Assembly (NCBI RefSeq): GCF_019431375.1 | Contig: NZ_CP080267.1 | Location: 2,173,933-2,237,932 of the forward strand | Direction: 5' to 3' | Origin: Alcanivorax sp. | Lineage (GTDB): Bacteria > Pseudomonadota > Gammaproteobacteria > Pseudomonadales > Alcanivoracaceae | Length of the DNA: 64,000 bases | In this document: in pieces, positions 7,384 through 15,601 of the stretch | How positions within the stretch are numbered: position 1 is the stretch's first letter | How the letters are laid out: each line of letters begins with the position of its first letter | Program-made: the position numbers and the translations under genes | Notes under the pieces: generated by a model | What the model saw: the letters and a program-made list of their open reading frames with translations, nothing else | The model's database searches: none | What the model was told of the DNA's origin: nothing

Positions 7384-8187
7384 CTATCCCAAAACCAGCC
7401 TGAGGCCGATGATAAACAACACCACCGCGAACACCTTTTTCAGCATGGCTGAAGGCAGCCGGTGGCTAAGTCGCGCCGCCAGTCGGGCGAACGGAAAACT
7501 GGTGAGCACTATACCGGCTGTTGCCGGTAAAAACACATAGCCCAGCGCCCCCTCGGGGAGCCGGGTTTCCTGCCAGCCGGCCACCGCAAAGCCCAGGGTG
7601 CCGGCGATGGCGATGGGCAGACCACAGGCGGATGCGATGGCCACCGCTTCCTGCATTTTCAGGCGGCACCAGCTCAAGAACGGCACCGTCAGCGAGCCGC
7701 CGCCGATACCGAAAATGGCGGAGCCGGTACCGATCAGCACCCCGGCTACACCCAGCCCCGCCGCGCCGGGCACCCGCTCCGGCAGGTTACCATCCGGCGC
7801 CTTGCGGCCCGTCAGTGCCATCTGCAGGGCAATCACCATGGCAAACAGACCAAACAACCGGGTCAGCAGTTCCCCTTTCATGGCATCGGCGATAAAGGCT
7901 CCGGCGAAGGCCCCCAGCACAATCCCCACGCCCAGCCGCAACACCACCGGCCAGCGAACAAAGCCCGCCTTGTGATGGGTGCGCACCGCGCTGATGGAGG
8001 TAATCATGATCGTGCTCAGGGAGGTGGCCACCGCCATCTTCGCCACCAGGTCAGCCGGAAAGCCGAGCCCGTGAAACAGAAAGATCAGCGCCGGCACGAT
8101 CACCACGCCACCGCCCAGGCCCAGCGCCCCGGCCAGCAGCCCGGCGCCGACACCGACCCCCAGACAAATCAGAAACAGTTCCCACAT
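7384..8187 (-). CDS. TSUP (TauE/SafE) family permease
   Basis: A 267-residue membrane protein with eight or so predicted helices in two halves. Family landmarks are GLLAGALGLGGGVVIVPALI near the N-terminus and GTGSAIFGIGGGSLTVPFL in the middle, the glycine-rich half-repeats of TauE/SafE transporters. Members export sulfite, sulfoacetate or other organic anions; the substrate here cannot be read. It is first in a minus-strand run with lgt and thyA. A TSUP gene next to lgt is also seen in Pseudomonas. Confidence 0.85.
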   Translation of the reverse strand: MWELFLICLGVGVGAGLLAGALGLGGGVVIVPALIFLFHGLGFPADLVAKMAVATSLSTIMITSISAVRTHHKAGFVRWPVVLRLGVGIVLGAFAGAFIADAMKGELLTRLFGLFAMVIALQMALTGRKAPDGNLPERVPGAAGLGVAGVLIGTGSAIFGIGGGSLTVPFLSWCRLKMQEAVAIASACGLPIAIAGTLGFAVAGWQETRLPEGALGYVFLPATAGIVLTSFPFARLAARLSHRLPSAMLKKVFAVVLFIIGLRLVLG

Positions 8188-8292
8188 TGGCCGGCCCTTA
8201 TGCCAATCACTCGCAAGGCAGGTATGCTAGCACGGTGAAACGCGGCACGCTGGACGCAACACGCCGCACGCAAAGCAACCGGATTCCCCCTT

Positions 8293-9036
8293 ATGTGTAT
8301 TGTTCTCTTTGATTGGCAGCCGGACTCTGACACCCCCTTGCGGATGGCCGCCAACCGGGACGAATTCCACGCCCGTCCCGCCGAGCCCGCCCGCTGGCGC
8401 GGCGATATCTTCTGCGGCCTGGACCTGACCGCCGGCGGCACCTGGCTGGGCATCCACCGCAATGGCCGCGTCGCCGTGGTCACCAACTACCGGGAACCCA
8501 TTGCCGACCGGCAAACCGGCGAACGCTCCCGGGGCCTGCTGCCCCTGGCCTTCCTGGAAGGCAGCGACTCCCCGGAACAGTTCTGCCGGGAACTGGCCGA
8601 AGAACAACATCACTACGGCGCATTCAACCTGTTAGTCGGCACCCCTGACAGCCTCTGGTACCTGGGCAACCGCGGCGCCGCTCCACAAGCGGTCAGCCCC
8701 GGCATTCACGGCCTGTGCAACGGCCTGCTGGACGATCCCTGGCCCAAGGTGCAACGCGCCAAACAGCGCCTGGCGAACGCCATCAGCGCCGACAGCAGTC
8801 CGGAACAACTCATGGAGGTGGTCAACGATCACTACCAGCCGCCGGACAGCGAACTGCCCGATACCGGCGTCGGCATGGACCTGGAGCGTCTGGTGGCACC
8901 GGTCTTTATCCAGTCCCCCACCTACGGCACCCGCGCCAGCAGCGTGGTCCAACTGCACCGCAACAGCGACCCGATCATGCTGGAACAGGGCTGGTTGCCG
9001 GACGGCAGTCCCAACGGAAGCCTCCGGCATAGCTGA
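8293..9036 (+). CDS. NRDE-family (TANGO2-like) protein
   Basis: A 247-residue protein starting MCIVLFDWQ with Cys2 placed as an N-terminal nucleophile and the name-giving NRDE at residues 21-24. TGGTWLGIHRNGRVAVVTNYRE (about 47-68) is also typical. The family is related to the Ntn-hydrolase fold and to human TANGO2, which has been linked to heme and lipid handling; the bacterial role is not settled. It is divergent from the TSUP-lgt-thyA run and is the last conserved-block gene before the T6SS module. Confidence 0.85.
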   Translation: MCIVLFDWQPDSDTPLRMAANRDEFHARPAEPARWRGDIFCGLDLTAGGTWLGIHRNGRVAVVTNYREPIADRQTGERSRGLLPLAFLEGSDSPEQFCRELAEEQHHYGAFNLLVGTPDSLWYLGNRGAAPQAVSPGIHGLCNGLLDDPWPKVQRAKQRLANAISADSSPEQLMEVVNDHYQPPDSELPDTGVGMDLERLVAPVFIQSPTYGTRASSVVQLHRNSDPIMLEQGWLPDGSPNGSLRHS

Positions 9037-9149
9037 ATTGCGTTAAACGGCTCTCACTGGCGGCAACTGTCAGTGATTTCCTACAGATATCCACTGGGCA
9101 GCCTGTTAGCGTTCCCTGCTTTGATCCGGCAAGGAAGCAGGAGAGGCTC

Positions 9150-9590
9150 ATGGTCACGTCATCATTGCGGGCAGCAGACCGGCTGCCAACTACATCATCC
9201 CCCTACATCGCCACCATCACTTGCCAGGATGGCGCCCTTCTGGTCACCACACCGAATCACGACAATCCGCAGCCGGTCCGTCACGTCGCCGAAACCGTCA
9301 CCACCCTGCAGGAAGGTGATCGGGTACTTTGCCTGCTTGATGACACTATCGGGGTGGTGGTCACCGACCGCATCGTTCCCCTGGCCGATAGCCACCCGGG
9401 CGCGGATCTGGTCACCGAACTGGACAATGGCCAGCTCCTCTTCGATGCCCCCAAAGGCCTGCTACTGCGTACCGGCGACGCCCAGATAGAGCTGCGCCCG
9501 GATGGCACCCTGCTGCTTGATGGGCGGGAAATCCACGCCATCGCCGACGGCATCAACCGCCTGCTTGGCGCCCGTATCGAACTGAACTGA
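9150..9590 (+). CDS. T6SS spike-accessory protein (DUF3540/DUF6484-like)
   Basis: A 146-residue protein with no signal peptide. After a variable N-terminus it shows GDRVLCLLDDTIGVVVTDRI (about 51-70) and then a run of short beta strands (LLFDAPKGLLLRTGDAQIEL, then TLLLDGREIHAI), the look of the beta-helical or OB-like proteins encoded beside DUF4150 PAAR genes in T6SS loci. I recall DUF3540 or DUF6484 in that place and cannot choose between them. AGGAG precedes the ATG. It is the first of six + strand genes with gaps of 6 bases or overlaps, implying one operon. Confidence 0.55.
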   Translation: MVTSSLRAADRLPTTSSPYIATITCQDGALLVTTPNHDNPQPVRHVAETVTTLQEGDRVLCLLDDTIGVVVTDRIVPLADSHPGADLVTELDNGQLLFDAPKGLLLRTGDAQIELRPDGTLLLDGREIHAIADGINRLLGARIELN

Positions 9591-9596
9591 CCGCCC

Positions 9597-10724
9597 ATGC
9601 CCGCAGCCATCCGCCTCAGCCACTATGCGCTCAACGCCCCCACCGGCACTCACCCGGCCGGGGTCTATTTGGCCTGCCAGGCCGGAATACCGGCGTATCA
9701 GGCCGACAGAAACCTGTGCATTCCCGACCCCACCAGCGGCAACCCCGACCCGGTCATGCTGGGGCGAATCCCCGCTGAACACGACGAGGCCCCGTTCAAT
9801 CCCCAGCGCCTGCTCCCGGCCCTCGATGCCCTCCTGAATGAGAATGCCCCAGCCCTGACAGACAGCCGGATACTGCTTTGCCTGCCAGCGGCGGACCGGG
9901 CACGTCACGAACGCCTGCAGCAGGCCCTCCTCCCCTGGCTACACAATCGGCTGGCAGAGGCATCCCCTGCCGGCGAAATACGGGTGACCTGCCCCCGCAC
10001 CCTGCCCGAAGCGCTGGCGGAAGAATGGCAGCATCTGCAGCAGGGGCGCCTTACCGCGCTCACCCTGCTCGGGGTCGACAGCCTGCTTAACGAGGAAACC
10101 CTGAACGAACGGCAGCCCGCTAACGACGTACGTACCCATAGCTGGAGCCATGGCCGGATACTCTCGGAGGCCATCGCCCTGGTGAGATTCGAAGCAAGCG
10201 ACACCCTGCAACCCGGCGACATTAGTTGCACCGGCCTTGGCAGCCACTCGGCATCCGCAACGGATCACCCCCATCAACAAGGCCAGGCCCTGGCCACCGC
10301 CACCCGACAGGCCGCAGACAATGAGGCCGTTTCCCGTCCGGATCGGCTGGTACTGGCGCACGCACAAACCCGCGACCATGAACTCAGCTGGCACTCTACC
10401 CAGATAAGCCTGTGGCCGGTGCGTCTTTCCAACCGCGACAACCTGGCCATGCGCAAAGGGGAAAAAGAAGCGCCACAACCGACACTGCCAGCGCCACTGC
10501 ATATCCTGCGCCCGGCGCTCACCATCGGCGATAGCGGAGCTGCCACCCTGCCTGTGGGCCTGATCACCGCCTGTGAAGCGCTACGCTTTCGCGTCTGCCC
10601 GGCGGATACCGCCCTGGTGCTGGACAGCCCCGGTGGCCCGCAGCATCTGGCTATGCAACTTCACCATCAACGACAAGACATCGCACAACACCCAGGTTCA
10701 AAGGAAGGAACCCGCCATGAGTAA
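9597..10724 (+). CDS. thiolase/ketosynthase-like protein of the T6SS module
   Basis: A 375-residue protein. RLTALTLLGVDSLLNEETL (about 154-172) and GDSGAATLPVGLITACEAL (about 310-328) match the C-terminal half of beta-ketoacyl synthase-like folds (GD.GAA..P pattern). The catalytic Cys-His-His set of true ketosynthases cannot be recognised, so an enzymatic role is unlikely. Similar proteins lie next to DUF3540 and DUF4150 genes in other T6SS loci, where a loading or chaperone role has been suggested from context. It starts 6 bases after the previous gene and overlaps the next by 8. Confidence 0.55.
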   Translation: MPAAIRLSHYALNAPTGTHPAGVYLACQAGIPAYQADRNLCIPDPTSGNPDPVMLGRIPAEHDEAPFNPQRLLPALDALLNENAPALTDSRILLCLPAADRARHERLQQALLPWLHNRLAEASPAGEIRVTCPRTLPEALAEEWQHLQQGRLTALTLLGVDSLLNEETLNERQPANDVRTHSWSHGRILSEAIALVRFEASDTLQPGDISCTGLGSHSASATDHPHQQGQALATATRQAADNEAVSRPDRLVLAHAQTRDHELSWHSTQISLWPVRLSNRDNLAMRKGEKEAPQPTLPAPLHILRPALTIGDSGAATLPVGLITACEALRFRVCPADTALVLDSPGGPQHLAMQLHHQRQDIAQHPGSKEGTRHE

Positions 10725-11244
10725 TATCCTGATCAACGGCCTCACCGCTGTTCACGCCGGCTCCGGTGGCACCCTTGTCACCATGGATATTTGCAAGACC
10801 CCGCCTTTCTGCCAGCCCATCCCCTACAGCAACGTGGCCATGAGCACGGATGCCGCCGGCACCGCCAGCTCCGTTCTGGTCAACGGCAATCCGGTTTGCC
10901 ATGTGGCCTCCACCTTCGCCAAAAGTAGCGGCGACATGGCAGGAACCTGCGGCGGAGTCATGTCCGGCACCATTGCCGGGCAGGCGGAATTTCTCACCTT
11001 CTCACCCAACGTCTTCGTGGAAGGCCAGCCCGCCGTGCGCCAGAGCGACATGATGGTATCCAACATGCGCAACACCGCACCCGCCCCGCTTCAGCAGGCC
11101 GGCGCCGGCCTGCCCCAGGGGCTCACCCCGGAAGAAACCGAAGAACAAACCATCGCACCGACCCATCGTCTTGATGTGGACAACCAGGCCCCCGCCCAGC
11201 CCCGTCGTCGCCACTTCGTGCGCCTGCGCAGGAGGGTAAAATGA
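10717..11244 (+). CDS. PAAR-like DUF4150 protein
   Basis: PAAR and PAAR-like proteins cap the VgrG spike of the T6SS needle and carry effectors. The 175-residue product has the DUF4150 pattern: KTPPFCQPIPYSNVAMSTDA (about 28-47), VLVNGNPVCHVASTFAKSSGD, then GTCGGVMSGTIAGQAEFLTF and VFVEGQPAVRQSDMM. A proline- and arginine-rich tail follows the domain. The start at 10717 follows AAGGAAGG; the frame is open further upstream, but that part overlaps the previous gene. It overlaps the next gene by 4 bases (ATGA), suggesting tip and effector are made together. Confidence 0.85.
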   Translation: MSNILINGLTAVHAGSGGTLVTMDICKTPPFCQPIPYSNVAMSTDAAGTASSVLVNGNPVCHVASTFAKSSGDMAGTCGGVMSGTIAGQAEFLTFSPNVFVEGQPAVRQSDMMVSNMRNTAPAPLQQAGAGLPQGLTPEETEEQTIAPTHRLDVDNQAPAQPRRRHFVRLRRRVK

Positions 11245-14200
11245 ACGCCCAAACCCGCTTCCTGGCCGACAATGAAACCGTCGGCAACAGAACTACCGCC
11301 TCTTTCTACGTCAACGGGGAAGACGCCTCGGAACTGTTTCTGGAATTCAACGACAACCGCACCCGCTACCCTGACGCCGTTGCAAAAGGCCTGAAAGAAA
11401 GCGGTTACCTGAGCAAAGACAGCGACAATCTATATCTGGTCCCACTGGGGCAAGGGCTGCCCGTAGTCCGGGACGACACCAGCACAGACGCCCTCACCGC
11501 CCTCGGCCACATCAAACCCGTGCGCTTTGCGGACCCAGAAGGCCAACATCTTGCGCCCCTTCGCGACAACGGCAGACTGTATATTTTTGTCGGTGGCTAC
11601 CTGTGGCGGGAACTGGTGGTCAGCGATGACGGCAACAGCTTCCGCGACATCAACCTGGCCAAGTACCAGGGCTGCGACCAGCGCCCACCGGACGACGGCA
11701 CGGAAACCGAAATCGGCGCCATCACCGTCCCCCATCGTCTTAATGGCGGCCCGGTACTACTGCAAATCGCCTTCTCGGAAATCCCCTGGAGCTGGGCCCT
11801 GATCGAAATCCTCGGCGGCCTGGCCGATGAAGACCCCCGTTACCTGCCCGATCTGCCGGAACACGCCCCCTACCAGTGGCATCGCGACAACGTGGACCAC
11901 GCCCTGCGTCTGCAGCGGACCACGCTGTTAAATGTGAATAGTTTCGATGGCCAGGGCTCGCCGGACACCCTCAAACAAACCGCCCTGATCGGTGCCTGGC
12001 AAGCCAACAACCACTACAACCAGCCCGACGAAAACGGGCTGCTACCTTTGCCCCAATTGAGCCGCGCAGATATTCAGGACAACCTGCCAGTGGCGGCCCT
12101 TCAGGACCCGCTGGGGATTGCCTTTGAAGGAGTCGGCAAACTCACCCTGCTGATGAATGAGCTATGCCAGCATGTAATGGAAATCGACCAGCATGAACAT
12201 GCCAAGAGTGCCGTTTATGCCTATCAGACGTTTTTCAGGCAACGTCTTCATGCACAGCAAACCCGCCCCGCCGCCATGGGTCACATGCATACCACCTACG
12301 TGAAAAATGGCACCCATGCCGACAACCTGAGAGACGCAGCAGACCGAATCGACCGTAACTTTCTGGAGCAAGTCCTCCGGGTCACCGAGCGACGAGAGTT
12401 GCGCCAGAAGATTCGCCAGCAGCGCCGCGACACCATCAACTGGCTGGATGGCAAAACCCCCGAAGGCAGCGATGCCAGCCAGGGCTTCACCGCCTTTCTC
12501 TCTCCCTGGGAGGCTCTGCGGGACTACGCCTGGCTACCCGTTCCCGGTGACGAGCAACGCCACACCCTGAACCCGGACGACAACCATGCCACCCCGGACT
12601 ACAGCGCCTTCTGGAAAGCCATCTCCGGCCTGCTGTCCGGCCTGGGCTCGGATCCCTCCGTCATCGACAGTGCCTACGATGCCGACCCGGATCCGGAATG
12701 GGATAACGACAACGACCCCGTGCATGCACTGAGAAGTCAGCTCCTGAAGCCAGATCATCCCCTCCACGCCGCCCTGATCCCCGGCGCGGATCAGATCCCT
12801 CTCGATAGTGATTTTCTTCCCTCATTGGAAGAAGCCAAGCAACCCGCCACGAACAGCAGCTTCCGCCATGCCGCCTATGCCGCCGTCACCGGCAGCCACC
12901 CGGACTGGTGGTACTGGCAACAAACCCGTAACCAGACAGACAGCATCGTTGCCAGCCTGCTGTTCAGCTTCCAGAAGCAATGGAAGGACGCACTGGCCAA
13001 TCAACAAGAAGACACTATTGAAATGCTGATGCGGCTGGGTAAAGGATCCGGCCCACCCGACCTGCACGGCGCCCGGCTGTTCAAGACAGGCAGCGTCATC
13101 CCCGAAGGCTGGATGATTATCGATGCCAAGGAACGCGTCTTCGAACCCCTGAAACGCTCACAACGGCGCGATATCATCCGCCAGGGCGGCCTGGACGCAG
13201 AAGGCCGGGTCAAGGTGCTCGACCCCACCGACCCCGGCAAGGTACTCGGCAGCAGCGACGCCACGGAACTGACCTATAACCGGGGCATACCCCGCAATCT
13301 GACCAACAAGAACTGGACCGACCTGTATCAGGAAGTCGGCCAGGACGGCCTGACCCGAGTAAAACAAACCGTCATGGCCGTACCACCCACCAGTGAATAT
13401 GCACGGCACTGGAACCAGCCGGATACCCAGGCGAGTACCGGAGCAAGACTCACAACGGGAGCTATCAAGGTAGCGAACAAGACCTTGCCCCCTACCATGG
13501 CAGTTTTGGAGGTTTTTAATCTCTCTAGCATATACGAAAGAGCAAAAAAAGAAGGATGGCAGGTTAAGGACTATTTTGGCTTTGGTCTAGGCAGTATCTC
13601 TCTATCATATGCCATAACTGAGACGGCTATACAGCTAGCTGGCGAGGACAAAGTGACCCGGGCGTTGTCAGCGCTGACGCTGAAAAAAGAAGCCTCATGG
13701 GCCCACAAACTCATTCAGGGCAACTCCTATCTTTTCCGTACCCTCGAAGCCAACACCTTTAAAGCATTTGGTGCCCTACTAAGCCTCTTTGGAGCCGGCA
13801 TATCAGCCATGGATGCCCTGATTCAATTGGATAAGGGCAACCAAGCCAGTGCGACGGCACATGGTGTCGCCGCTGCCTCCATGCTCGGTCTCACCGGATC
13901 TCAGCTGGCTCGTGCTGTCGTTAGCGGCTTGGGCCGACGAGCCTTTCTCTTTGCTCTAGGCCCCTGGGGCTGGGCTTTTACCGCCGTGAGCATCATTGCT
14001 GCTATTACGGCCGAATGGCTCAAGCTGAGCCCCATGGAACGCTGGGCCCAGTTCGGCCCCTTCGGCGACGACCCAGAAGAACGTTTGACGGAGGAATATC
14101 GTGACCTGACCGCCGGGCAGGTCTATCAATCCCTTCTGTCCCTGCTGATGACCCCCAAACCCATCATCACCGAAAGTCAGAACCCGCCCAACCAGTTCAA

Positions 14201-14573
14201 GGTAGAAATCCACGCCCCGGTGGCCGGCGAAAACGGCAAGATCCACCATGCCGTGGTCTACCAGGATCAACATGGCGACCTGCAAACACTCAACCCCCTC
14301 GCCTGGGTGTCCATACTGGCGAATAAAGAAGACCCGCAAAGCCGTACCGGCCTGATCGCCTGGTACGAAAAACCGAAATTCTTTGGCGCTTGCACTTTCT
14401 ATGTGCGCGCCCGCTTCTTCCATGAAGAGGAGGAATGTTGGCTTCCATTCAGGCCCGAAGACGCCGCCCTGGATAGTAGCGCCGCCCAGGCAGAACTGGA
14501 CCCGGACACAGCCCCAAGAGGCTGGACCCAGGCCACCCTGACACTGAGTCACGACCCCAGAACCTTCGCTTGA
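11241..14573 (+). CDS. large VasX-like T6SS effector with C-terminal membrane segments
   Basis: The 1110-residue product is the likely toxin of the module. Residues about 88-135 (PVRFADPEGQHLAPLRDNGR, then LYIFVGGYLWREL) resemble the N-terminal region of VasX, the pore-forming T6SS effector of Vibrio cholerae. The middle (about 140-750) is soluble with no family I recognise. From about 775 to 925 come several hydrophobic segments, including AFGALLSLFGAGISAMDALI, HGVAAASMLGLTGSQLARAV and WGWAFTAVSIIAAITAEWL, as in colicin-like pore formers. A soluble tail of about 180 residues follows. There is no signal peptide, as expected for T6SS cargo. AGGAGGG lies just before the ATG. Base use turns AT-richer at about 13500-13640, near the start of the membrane part. 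Confidence 0.7.
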   Translation: MNAQTRFLADNETVGNRTTASFYVNGEDASELFLEFNDNRTRYPDAVAKGLKESGYLSKDSDNLYLVPLGQGLPVVRDDTSTDALTALGHIKPVRFADPEGQHLAPLRDNGRLYIFVGGYLWRELVVSDDGNSFRDINLAKYQGCDQRPPDDGTETEIGAITVPHRLNGGPVLLQIAFSEIPWSWALIEILGGLADEDPRYLPDLPEHAPYQWHRDNVDHALRLQRTTLLNVNSFDGQGSPDTLKQTALIGAWQANNHYNQPDENGLLPLPQLSRADIQDNLPVAALQDPLGIAFEGVGKLTLLMNELCQHVMEIDQHEHAKSAVYAYQTFFRQRLHAQQTRPAAMGHMHTTYVKNGTHADNLRDAADRIDRNFLEQVLRVTERRELRQKIRQQRRDTINWLDGKTPEGSDASQGFTAFLSPWEALRDYAWLPVPGDEQRHTLNPDDNHATPDYSAFWKAISGLLSGLGSDPSVIDSAYDADPDPEWDNDNDPVHALRSQLLKPDHPLHAALIPGADQIPLDSDFLPSLEEAKQPATNSSFRHAAYAAVTGSHPDWWYWQQTRNQTDSIVASLLFSFQKQWKDALANQQEDTIEMLMRLGKGSGPPDLHGARLFKTGSVIPEGWMIIDAKERVFEPLKRSQRRDIIRQGGLDAEGRVKVLDPTDPGKVLGSSDATELTYNRGIPRNLTNKNWTDLYQEVGQDGLTRVKQTVMAVPPTSEYARHWNQPDTQASTGARLTTGAIKVANKTLPPTMAVLEVFNLSSIYERAKKEGWQVKDYFGFGLGSISLSYAITETAIQLAGEDKVTRALSALTLKKEASWAHKLIQGNSYLFRTLEANTFKAFGALLSLFGAGISAMDALIQLDKGNQASATAHGVAAASMLGLTGSQLARAVVSGLGRRAFLFALGPWGWAFTAVSIIAAITAEWLKLSPMERWAQFGPFGDDPEERLTEEYRDLTAGQVYQSLLSLLMTPKPIITESQNPPNQFKVEIHAPVAGENGKIHHAVVYQDQHGDLQTLNPLAWVSILANKEDPQSRTGLIAWYEKPKFFGACTFYVRARFFHEEEECWLPFRPEDAALDSSAAQAELDPDTAPRGWTQATLTLSHDPRTFA

Positions 14574-14584
14574 AGAAACTATTT

Positions 14585-15601
14585 ATGAATCAAGAACGAG
14601 AAAGCACATACGAAAGCACAGCTTACAACAGCCAAAAAAAAACCGAACTAACCGCCAGGAAAAACAGAAGCAACGATAGTTACTTCACCCGTGTTGCCCG
14701 CGGCAATAAACTTGGGCTTCCGAAAGGTGCGCACTGCCAAGAATATCTAGCAGAATGGCAATGCAATATTTTCCAGCAAGATGCTTTACAGACGCGGAAG
14801 CCAGCGAAAAGGCAATGCGAGGAAATGCGCGATCCCCACCTGATGGAGTTTTGGCCTACACTTTTTGAGTGGCCAGTTTTTGCTATGATATTGCGCCACG
14901 GAATAGCTTGGTGCGCCTTTGCTGGTGGAATTGGTGGCGCGCTAATAATGACATTTATAGGATTAATAGATGGAGATATCAATCTAAAAGCCATACTCGG
15001 ATTACTTCAATTTTTTTTCTTGCCTTTTTTCATCGCATGGCTAGTTTTAAAGTTAGCAACCAAAGGGGAACCAAAACTAAAAAAGGACACCCGCTTCTTC
15101 CGCCGCACCGGTATGGTTAGCATTTATCGGAAAGGTCAGGATCGACTGGAAATCCCCTTCGAGGAATTCGAACCTACCATGACATACCGAACCGGGGCTG
15201 CTGGCTCTACAGGCTTTATGCTGCAACTGACCCACCGGCAGTCGGATATCGTCATCAGTCATATCAACGATTATCCTGAAGAGTACCAAGTCTATCTGGA
15301 GTGGGAACGACTCCATCAGTTCATGGATATATCCCAGCCCTTGCCTGACAGGATCGTGACCGAACCTGCCCGCCAGTTTGACCCTGTCACTGCTGAATAC
15401 GACCGGAAGACAGAGCGTCCCAAACACTTGTGGCGAGACATGGACCGAGAAGAGCTCCGTGAGCGCCGTGAAGCCGCCAAGCAAGCAGCCAAAGATTTCC
15501 CTTGGGGGAAAACCCGCGAACAGGCTCTAGCCAGCGGCTGGAAACCTTCCGAGCAGCGCATCAACTGGCAGGCTTTGAAAGAAAAACAACAAACCGCATG
15601 A
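14585..15601 (+). CDS. putative immunity protein 1, two-helix membrane protein
   Basis: A 338-residue protein with a soluble N-terminus, two hydrophobic helices at about residues 97-155 (CAFAGGIGGALIMTFIGLID and LLQFFFLPFFIAWLVLKLA) and a soluble C-terminal half. It is a paralogue of the next gene: both share HLMEFWPTLFEWPV/HLMDFWPTLFEWPV, RRTGMVSIY, DRIVTEPARQFDPVT and an almost identical end. Lying directly after a membrane-acting effector, it most likely protects the inner membrane. ATG 14585 is preferred; an in-frame TTG at 14570 overlaps the effector stop. A run of nine A at 14634-14642 and of eight T at 15011-15018 fall inside the frame. The membrane part is clearly AT-richer than the rest. 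Confidence 0.6.
   Translation: MNQERESTYESTAYNSQKKTELTARKNRSNDSYFTRVARGNKLGLPKGAHCQEYLAEWQCNIFQQDALQTRKPAKRQCEEMRDPHLMEFWPTLFEWPVFAMILRHGIAWCAFAGGIGGALIMTFIGLIDGDINLKAILGLLQFFFLPFFIAWLVLKLATKGEPKLKKDTRFFRRTGMVSIYRKGQDRLEIPFEEFEPTMTYRTGAAGSTGFMLQLTHRQSDIVISHINDYPEEYQVYLEWERLHQFMDISQPLPDRIVTEPARQFDPVTAEYDRKTERPKHLWRDMDREELRERREAAKQAAKDFPWGKTREQALASGWKPSEQRINWQALKEKQQTA

Noticed and set aside
9037..9149. Integration site (tRNA or attachment repeat) at the left edge of the T6SS module
   Set aside because: No tRNA-like sequence or direct repeat shared with the right edge near 16627-16799 was seen.
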